From Paracoccaceae bacterium (GTDB lineage Bacteria > Pseudomonadota > Alphaproteobacteria > Rhodobacterales > Rhodobacteraceae), in contig JACVZW010000071.1 of the NCBI GenBank assembly GCA_014654775.1, forward strand, positions 1 through 58,464: a DNA stretch of 58,464 nt. Direction: 5' to 3'. Position 1 is the stretch's first letter. The number at the start of each line of letters is the position of its first letter. This document shows, one piece after another, positions 53,233 through 58,464 of the stretch. Both the position numbers and the translations under genes were made by a program. Under the pieces are notes generated by a model. That model was not told where the DNA came from. It saw only the letters and a program-made list of their open reading frames with translations, and searched no databases.

Positions 53233-53628
53233 TCACGCCTCTACCCGCACCCGGAAAGTCAGATCGATCCGCCGCTCCGTGCCATCGCCCGACCGTTTCG
53301 CCACCGCCTTCAGAAACCGCACGCCGACCACCCGCCCCGGCCCCGGCAGGGCCAGGCCCTCCATCGCCGTGCAGACCGCCGCCGCCACGCCCTTCGCCGC
53401 CTGAAACCCCGCCGCATCGGACCGCACCGAAATCTCTACCCGATGCTCCGCCCCCGCCCCTGTGGCGTCGGATGCATCGCGCACCTCCTCCGCCCCGATC
53501 AGGACGAAGGTGCCGCCTGCGCCCCCCGGCGGCACGGCATCCAGAACGGGCACCCCCGCCAGATCGCCCTCCGCGATCAGCGCCGCATGTACCGCCGCCT
53601 GCACCGCCCCAGCCAAAGCGTAGCTCAT
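53233..53628 (-). CDS. GTA tail terminator protein (g8, DUF3168)
   Basis: A 131-residue DUF3168 protein that caps the tail tube. It starts MSYALAGAVQAAVHAALIAE with the family AVP/PGGAGGTFVLIGAEE element, SATG-type loop, ISVRSDAAGFQAAKGVAAAV and the C-terminal strands IDLTFRVRVEA. Start overlaps g7 stop as ATGA. Confidence 0.9.
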   Translation of the reverse strand: MSYALAGAVQAAVHAALIAEGDLAGVPVLDAVPPGGAGGTFVLIGAEEVRDASDATGAGAEHRVEISVRSDAAGFQAAKGVAAAVCTAMEGLALPGPGRVVGVRFLKAVAKRSGDGTERRIDLTFRVRVEA

Positions 53629-53960
53629 CCCAAAACCTCCTCGCAGGCGCAGGTCAGATACCGCCCGCCCGCATCCGCCTCCGTCACTGCCAGAACACGG
53701 AAGATCCGCGCCCCGTCCCGGAACCGCATCCCGGCCACAGGCCGCAGATCATGGCCCACCGGCAGACCCCGCAGGATCACCCGCAGCGGCTGCACCGCGA
53801 CCGCCGCACCCATCGCCGCGCCTTCGCGCCCTACGCCCGGTCGGATCTCGGCCCAGACCGTGCCGCGTGCCTGCCATGCCTCCGCATAGCCGCCCGCGCC
53901 ATCACCCGCGCGCACCGCCACCTCAAGGATCAGGGGCCGCGTCAACCGCACCCCCCTCAT
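53625..53960 (-). CDS. GTA head-tail connector/stopper protein (g7)
   Basis: A 111-residue protein of the phage head closure type (gp16/SPP1-like stopper). The beta-rich fold is suggested by LTRPLILEVAVRAGDGAGGY, WAEIRPGVGREGAAMG and VILRGLPVGHDLRPVAGMRF. Located between the g6 adaptor and the tail terminator, as in other GTA clusters; ATGA overlaps at both ends. Confidence 0.88.
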   Translation of the reverse strand: MRGVRLTRPLILEVAVRAGDGAGGYAEAWQARGTVWAEIRPGVGREGAAMGAAVAVQPLRVILRGLPVGHDLRPVAGMRFRDGARIFRVLAVTEADAGGRYLTCACEEVLG

Positions 53961-54556
53961 CCCGCACCCCCGCCAAGGATGCGCACCGTCCGCCAGCGTT
54001 CGATCAGCGCCTGCACCGCCCCCGGCAGCCCCGCCACCCCATCGCCCGCATCATGCCGCGACTCATAGAACTGCGCCGCCAGCAGGATCACCGCCTGACG
54101 CAGATCGGGCGGCACGTCGGCCCATTCCGTGCCAAAGCCCGCCGTCAGCGCGATTTCCACTCGCCCGCCCAATGGGATCGCAGGCAGCGCACCCGAAACC
54201 GCCACCAGCCGGGGACGAAGCGCATCCCGCTCCAGCCGAAACCGCGCCGCCTCCAGCACCACGCGCGCACCGCCCGCATCGACCAGCGCCACCTCACCCA
54301 GCGCCACCACCGGCGCGATGGGCAGGGCCTGCGCCCCATCCCCCCGCCAGCAGGAAAGCACCAGCCGAAACCCCCGCGCGATCAGCGCCTTCGCCGTCCG
54401 CCCCTCGATCACCGCCACAGCGGCCCGCAGATGGCTCTCCACCAACCCCGCCTGCAACGGATCGCCCTGAAACGCCGTCCCCAGCCGCAGGTGATCGGCC
54501 AAAGCCGTCACCGGCAGCGCCGATCCCGGCACCGCCCCCGTCTCTTCCAGCACCAT
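53957..54556 (-). CDS. GTA head-tail adaptor protein (g6)
   Basis: A 199-residue head-tail connector related to HK97 gp6-type adaptors, which assembles on the portal. Helical N-terminus (AGLVESHLRAAVAVIEGRTA), central strands and C-terminal ILLAAQFYESRHD then QALIERWRTVRI, the motif common to this family. ATG 54556; the longer in-frame start at 54613 overlaps little of the capsid gene and is less likely. RcGTA g6 is of comparable size. Confidence 0.9.
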   Translation of the reverse strand: MVLEETGAVPGSALPVTALADHLRLGTAFQGDPLQAGLVESHLRAAVAVIEGRTAKALIARGFRLVLSCWRGDGAQALPIAPVVALGEVALVDAGGARVVLEAARFRLERDALRPRLVAVSGALPAIPLGGRVEIALTAGFGTEWADVPPDLRQAVILLAAQFYESRHDAGDGVAGLPGAVQALIERWRTVRILGGGAG

Positions 54557-54616
54557 CACGCACACCCCCGCCTGCAAAACTGGGGCGGGGCCGCGTTGGC
54601 CCCGCCCCCTCACCGA

Positions 54617-55807
54617 TTACGACACCGCGAAGCGCAGCAGCTTGATCGCCGCGTAATCCGTCACATCGCCCCCCACGCGCTTGGACGCGTAGAACAGAAC
54701 ATGCGGTTTCGCACTGAACGGATCGCGCAGGATGCGCAGGTCGGGCCGCTCCGCGATCGTGTAGCCCGCGCGGAAATCGCCAAAGGCGATGGCATGCGCG
54801 CCCGCCGCGATATCCGGCATGTCCTCACAGATCAGGACCGGATAGCCCATCAACCGCGCCGGTTCCCCGGCGGCCAGCCCGTCCGACCACAGAAAGCGCC
54901 CATCGGCATCCTTCATCTTCCGCACGGCACCCGCCGTCTTGGAATTCATCACGAAGGATGCATTCGCCCGGTACTCCGCCCCCAGCGCATAGACGAGGGT
55001 GATGATGCAATCCGCCGGAGCCGTTGGCGAAAAGTCCGACGCCGCCCCCGACGGCACATAGCCCAGCGACCCCCAGGCCCAAGCCCCATTCGCCACCTTC
55101 GGCGCGGTCAGGAAGCCCTTCGGCTTGTCCACCCCGTCGCCGGAAACAAAGGCCGCCGATTCCGCCCGCAGGAACCGCGTCGCGATCTTCGCAGCCAGCC
55201 AGCCCTCCACATCAAAGGCGCTGTCATCCAGCAACCGCTGGCTCGCCTTGGGCATGGCCGACAGCTCATGCAGCGGGATCGACACACGCTCAAGGATCGG
55301 CGTCGCCGTCTCGGCCTGCGCCCCCGTCTCGGTTGCCCAACCCGAACCCACCTCGGACCGATCAACCAGCACGTCAAAAGACGTGGCCTCCACCTGCACC
55401 ACCTGCGCGATGGCGCGGATGGATGCCGTGGACACCAGCACCGACTTCACCGCCTCCGCCGTCTGCGGATCGACCAGATAGCCGCCATCCGCCGCCACCG
55501 CGGTGTTCAGCGCCTTGCCCTCGGGCACGATGCCGCGCAGGCCATCGTCATCCCCGGTCCGCAGATAGGCCGCAAAGGCCTTGCGATGCGGCACCCCAAC
55601 CTCTGCCGCCGCCGCCAAGGGCGGGCGGCCATGCGTCACCATCTTGCGATCCAGCATCGCCACGCGCTCCTGCTGCTCTTTCACCAACACCTTCACCTCA
55701 CCCTGAAACGCCTTGACCTCGTTCACGAAATCCGCCAACGCTGTCTTCACTTCCACAGCCGCATCCGCCCCGCCCGGGGCCTCCCCGGCAGTCGCCATCC
55801 ACTCCAT
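54617..55807 (-). CDS. GTA major capsid protein (g5, HK97 family)
   Basis: A 396-residue HK97-fold capsid protein. Residues about 1-90 include the coiled delta/scaffolding part (ALADFVNEVKAFQGEVKVLV) normally removed by the g4 protease; the mature shell begins with the E-loop and P-domain sequences such as VPEGKALNTAVAADGGYLVD and ELSAMPKASQRLLDDSAFDV, ending RVGGDVTDYAAIKLLRFAVS. ATG 55807 with GGAGGG eight bases upstream; longer frames are Gly/Ala-rich and overlap g4. In RcGTA this is the major shell protein. Confidence 0.95.
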   Translation of the reverse strand: MEWMATAGEAPGGADAAVEVKTALADFVNEVKAFQGEVKVLVKEQQERVAMLDRKMVTHGRPPLAAAAEVGVPHRKAFAAYLRTGDDDGLRGIVPEGKALNTAVAADGGYLVDPQTAEAVKSVLVSTASIRAIAQVVQVEATSFDVLVDRSEVGSGWATETGAQAETATPILERVSIPLHELSAMPKASQRLLDDSAFDVEGWLAAKIATRFLRAESAAFVSGDGVDKPKGFLTAPKVANGAWAWGSLGYVPSGAASDFSPTAPADCIITLVYALGAEYRANASFVMNSKTAGAVRKMKDADGRFLWSDGLAAGEPARLMGYPVLICEDMPDIAAGAHAIAFGDFRAGYTIAERPDLRILRDPFSAKPHVLFYASKRVGGDVTDYAAIKLLRFAVS

Positions 55808-55827
55808 CGCTTTCCCTCCGAAAGGCG

Positions 55828-56346
55828 CTACCGCGCCGCCAACCCGGCCCGCGCCGCCTGCAGCGCCGCCACCAGTTCCCCCGTCGCCTCGCCCTTCACC
55901 GCCACCCGCGCCGCGGGCAGCATCGGAAAGGTGACCAGCGACACTTCCCACAACTCCACTTCCGCCAGCATCCGCCGCCCCTGCGGCCCCCGCTCGGCCC
56001 GGATCGTGCGATACCCGATCGACAGCCCGTCCAAGGCCCCCGCCGCCAACAGCGCCACCGCCTCGCGCCCGCGTTCCAGTTCCGTCAGCAGCCGCCCCTT
56101 CACCCACAGGCCGCGCGCATCCTCGCGCACCTCGTCCCACACGCCGATGGGCTGCGCCGGATCATGCTGCCACAGCATCCTGACCCGCCCGCCCGCCGCC
56201 GCCATCCGCTTCAACGACGCCGCATAAGCCCCTGGCAACACGACATCTCCGCCCCGATCCATCACCCCGAACAGGGACGCATAACCCTCCAGCGCCGTGC
56301 CCTGCAGCATCAGCCCGGCCCCGCGCATGTCCTTCCGCTCCCACAT
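55828..56346 (-). CDS. GTA prohead protease (g4)
   Basis: A 172-residue HK97-type (U35) prohead protease. Catalytic His 61 (LWQHDPAQPIGVWDEV) and Ser 109 (GLSIGYRT) are present, with ASLFGVMDRGGDVVLPGAYA near the N-terminus. It should cleave the capsid delta domain during assembly. ATG 56346 lies three bases after the g3.5 stop. Confidence 0.93.
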   Translation of the reverse strand: MWERKDMRGAGLMLQGTALEGYASLFGVMDRGGDVVLPGAYAASLKRMAAAGGRVRMLWQHDPAQPIGVWDEVREDARGLWVKGRLLTELERGREAVALLAAGALDGLSIGYRTIRAERGPQGRRMLAEVELWEVSLVTFPMLPAARVAVKGEATGELVAALQAARAGLAAR

Positions 56347-56349
56347 CGC

Positions 56350-56598
56350 TCACCTCACCAAAGCCGCCATCACCACCGCCTCCGCCCCCTGCGCCAGCAG
56401 AAAGGCCGCCACGCCAAAGACCATCAGCCACAGCCGCCGCTCCAGCCGCTCCAGCGCCGCCTCGATATGGCCCAGCCGATAATCCAGCGCGGCCCAGCGT
56501 TCCTCGCTCACCCGCTCATGCGCCTCGATCCGCGCCGTGTTGGGATCGAAACTGTCGAACAGAAACCGCGACCCGCCCGCCGGCCCCGTCCGGTTCAT
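56350..56598 (-). CDS. GTA small membrane protein (g3.5)
   Basis: An 82-residue protein at the g3.5 position: a charged helical first half (RIEAHERVSEERWAALDYRL, LERLERRLW) and one membrane helix (LMVFGVAAFLLAQGAEAVVM) at the C-terminus. This matches small GTA genes of unknown function between portal and protease; the helix suggests a membrane or holin-like role but that is not shown. ATG 56598 overlaps the portal stop (ATGA). The longer frame upstream is a portal-gene shadow. Confidence 0.75.
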   Translation of the reverse strand: MNRTGPAGGSRFLFDSFDPNTARIEAHERVSEERWAALDYRLGHIEAALERLERRLWLMVFGVAAFLLAQGAEAVVMAALVR

Positions 56599-57773
56599 CC
56601 CGGCTCCAAGGGCGGCAGCCCCAGCGCCGCGCGCTTCTCGGCCGCGGTCAGGAAATCCGCCGCCGCCACCCGCGCCCAGGCCGCGTCCCGTTCCACCGCC
56701 AGCGCGGGGATCATGTCCAGATCGGGCCGCATCTCCACTGCCGCGCCCTGATGCGCCGACAGCCACCCCGACAGCGCCGCCAGCACCCGCGCCGCCAAGG
56801 GCAGCACCGTCAGCCGATAGAAGGCCCGGTTCGCCTCGGCGTAATTGGCATAGGTCGCATCCCCCGGTATCCCCAGCAGCATCGGCGGCACGCCGAAGGC
56901 CGTGGCGATCTCGCGCGCCGCCGCTTCCTTCGTCTTCTGGAACTCCATATCGCTGGGCGAAAACCCCATCGGCTTCCAGTCCAGCCCCCCTTCCAGCAGC
57001 ATGGGCCGGCCCGCATTGCGTGCCCCCTGATGATGCGCCTCCATCTCGCCCACCAGCCGGTCATATTGATCCGGCGTCAGCATCGATTGCCCATCCGCCC
57101 CCTTGTAGACAATCGCCCCCGAAGGCCGCGCGGCATTGTCCAGAAGGGCCTTCGACCACGCGCTCGCGCTGTTGTGCACGTCGATCGCCACCGCCGCCGC
57201 CTGCATCGGCGAAAACCCGTAATGGTCATCCTGCGGATGGAAACTGCGGATATGGCACACGGGCGGCGCCTCACCCGTCATGCCAAACCGATGCACCCGG
57301 CCCCCCACCGTATAGTCAAAGGCCACAGGCCAGCCATCCGCCCCCGGCACCACCGCCATCCGGTCGGATCGCAGCACATGCAACTCCACAGGCAGCACCC
57401 CATCCCCCGGCACCGCCTCCACATAGGCATTCCCCGACAGCAGCAGTTGCCCATAGACCGCCTCCAGCAGCTCCGCCCGCCCCTGCGCCGCATTGGGCCG
57501 TGCGAGCAAGGCCGCCATCGGATGCGCCTCATAGCGCCGCTCGGCATCCTGCAGCACCACGGGCAGCGCCGCCGCCGCCTCGGCAATCAGCCGCACCGCG
57601 CGAAACCCCACGGGATTGCCCATGAACCCCGTCCGCGTCAGGCTGCCCACATCCCGCGCCGACCACGCCGCCCGCCCGGCCATGCCCCAGACTGCCACGC
57701 GCCCCGCGGCACTCGCCTTCCGCTCCGGCACCGCCTCCACGACCGGGGCCTTCCTCAGAAACCGCAACACCAT
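56595..57773 (-). CDS. GTA portal protein (g3)
   Basis: A 392-residue HK97-family portal that forms the DNA entry ring of the head. Marker segments: SYGN-type start VGSLTRTGFMGNPVGFRAVR, ALPVVLQDAERRYEAHPM, NAYVEAVPGDG, HIRSFHPQDDHYGFSPM and the conserved FGVPPMLLGIPGDATYANYA. ATG 57773 is preceded by GAGGGGG; the ORF to 57788 adds five residues. 67 bases separate it from the terminase stop. Confidence 0.94.
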   Translation of the reverse strand: MVLRFLRKAPVVEAVPERKASAAGRVAVWGMAGRAAWSARDVGSLTRTGFMGNPVGFRAVRLIAEAAAALPVVLQDAERRYEAHPMAALLARPNAAQGRAELLEAVYGQLLLSGNAYVEAVPGDGVLPVELHVLRSDRMAVVPGADGWPVAFDYTVGGRVHRFGMTGEAPPVCHIRSFHPQDDHYGFSPMQAAAVAIDVHNSASAWSKALLDNAARPSGAIVYKGADGQSMLTPDQYDRLVGEMEAHHQGARNAGRPMLLEGGLDWKPMGFSPSDMEFQKTKEAAAREIATAFGVPPMLLGIPGDATYANYAEANRAFYRLTVLPLAARVLAALSGWLSAHQGAAVEMRPDLDMIPALAVERDAAWARVAAADFLTAAEKRAALGLPPLEPG

Positions 57774-57840
57774 TCCACGCCCCCTCACCCGACTGCCTGA
57801 AGCACCCGGCCCAAATCACAGAACTCAAAAGGAAAATCCG

Positions 57841-58464
57841 CTACAGACTCCGCATCTGCGGGCGCCGCCACGCCGCCGCGCGATCCACCATCAACTCGGT
57901 CAGCGCCCAGACCAGCGCATCCACCCGATCCGGCGATCCCACCCCCGTGAACCCGCCCCGCGTCATCTGTCCCATCTGCGCCTCCAGCCGTGCCAACCCC
58001 GGCCCATGCGCCACGCGCCCCTGCTCATACAGCGCCGCCACAGGCTCCGCCCGCGCGGCCTTGCCCTTGCTGGCATGCACCAACGTCAGCGGCAGGAACG
58101 CATCCTGCTGCCGGATCACCGCAGCCACCAGATCGCCGCCCATATTCGCCTCGGCCACCATCCGGTCCGCGCCATGGCGGCGAAAGGCCTCCACCGCCGC
58201 CCCGGCCCAGCCCGCCGCGCCAAGGCCCTGCACCGACGCATCCTCCAGCACCACCGCACGCCAGTCCTGCGGCGGCCCCTCCAGCATGGCCCCCACGACA
58301 AGGATGCCGCATTCATCCGCCCCCGCCCCGGCACTCGCTGGCGGGTCCACCGCCACCACGATGCGCGAAATGGCAGGAACCGGCTTCCCTTGCGCCGCCA
58401 CGATCACCTCGCGCGGCCAAAGCGCCCCTTCCGCATCCTCGACCAACAGCCCGTCCAACTCCTC
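57841..58464 (-). CDS. GTA large terminase, C-terminal part (g2, partial)
   Basis: Partial: the reading frame runs off the window end, so only about 207 C-terminal residues are visible. They form the RNase H-like nuclease domain of the large terminase: IVVAVDPPASAGAGADECGI with the first metal Asp, HGADRMVAEANMGGDLV, and the closing SPDRVDALVWALTELM with a further Asp. This domain cuts the packaged DNA when the head is full; the ATPase half and g1 are outside the window. Confidence 0.92.
   Translation of the reverse strand, partial: EELDGLLVEDAEGALWPREVIVAAQGKPVPAISRIVVAVDPPASAGAGADECGILVVGAMLEGPPQDWRAVVLEDASVQGLGAAGWAGAAVEAFRRHGADRMVAEANMGGDLVAAVIRQQDAFLPLTLVHASKGKAARAEPVAALYEQGRVAHGPGLARLEAQMGQMTRGGFTGVGSPDRVDALVWALTELMVDRAAAWRRPQMRSL

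Noticed and set aside
53867-56227. 786-codon Arg/His-rich plus-strand frame opposite GTA head genes
   Set aside because: Antisense shadow of capsid, protease and connector genes that are clearly recognised.
45779-58464. GTA cluster read as an ordinary prophage
   Set aside because: No integrase, lysogeny or replication genes in the segment, gene order matches GTA, and the tape measure is very short; attachment sites were not seen. The unseen part upstream could still change this.

Overview
The window is a GC-rich (roughly two-thirds G+C) chromosomal segment of an alphaproteobacterium, almost certainly Rhodobacterales/Rhodobacteraceae. The evidence is a gene transfer agent (GTA) cluster of the Rhodobacter capsulatus type, the pdhA-pdhB-pdhC order with a lipoyl domain on E1 beta, the DUF1127/MocR pair, the rplM-rpsI and aroK/aroB-xerD neighbourhoods, and the codon use. 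I see no insertion sequences, CRISPR arrays, rRNA genes or plasmid functions. Species cannot be fixed from the sequence alone.

Layout. 0-3.3 kb: a small hypothetical gene and a PotBCA-type (polyamine-like) ABC importer without its binding protein. 3.4-5.6 kb: a small unknown gene and a MocR-type regulator divergent from a DUF1127 gene, with TTGTAT boxes between them. 5.7-9.6 kb: rplM-rpsI, an SseB-family gene coupled to a Fe-S type uracil-DNA glycosylase, and an NhaA-like antiporter that lacks the usual aspartate pair. 9.8-13 kb: a capsule-export fragment (KpsT-like, KpsE-like, kdsA) without a permease. 13.1-18.4 kb: a HI0933-family flavoprotein, tRNA-Gln(UUG), a beta-barrel protein, an orphan PAS histidine kinase and a hydrolase-membrane fusion. 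18.5-26 kb: aroB-aroK, divergent from a tiny overlapping membrane gene, a secreted hypothetical, xerD and a CBS/CorC protein, then a HerA-like ATPase. 26-32.2 kb: a candidate small RNA, an IalB-family protein, an lpxD-ACP-ketosynthase operon, and an L,D-transpeptidase divergent from a DUF882 peptidase. 32.2-36.6 kb: ppx/gppA-rlmE and a virulence-factor/MTHFR/methyl-THF methyltransferase operon. 36.7-45.5 kb: two overlapping cyclophilins, pgk, class I fba, ftsB, pdhABC and cysE.

45.5-58.46 kb, all on the minus strand: the GTA structural cluster from the large terminase (g2, cut by the window edge) through portal, g3.5, protease, capsid, head-tail connectors, tail tube, tail chaperones, tape measure, distal tail, hub, NlpC/P60 peptidase and the 1310-residue tip protein (g15). 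Most adjoining genes overlap by ATGA or TGATG, so the particle parts appear translationally coupled. g1 and the promoter lie outside the window.

The most unusual observations are: an NhaA-like protein whose catalytic Asp-Asp is replaced; a small post-GTA gene that has no stop and runs in frame into cysE; an LpxD operon with its own acyl carrier protein and ketosynthase; a terminator-ended candidate sRNA; and a GTA tail-chaperone gene that runs 71 nt into the tape-measure gene in another frame. No wholly new system could be demonstrated from sequence alone.
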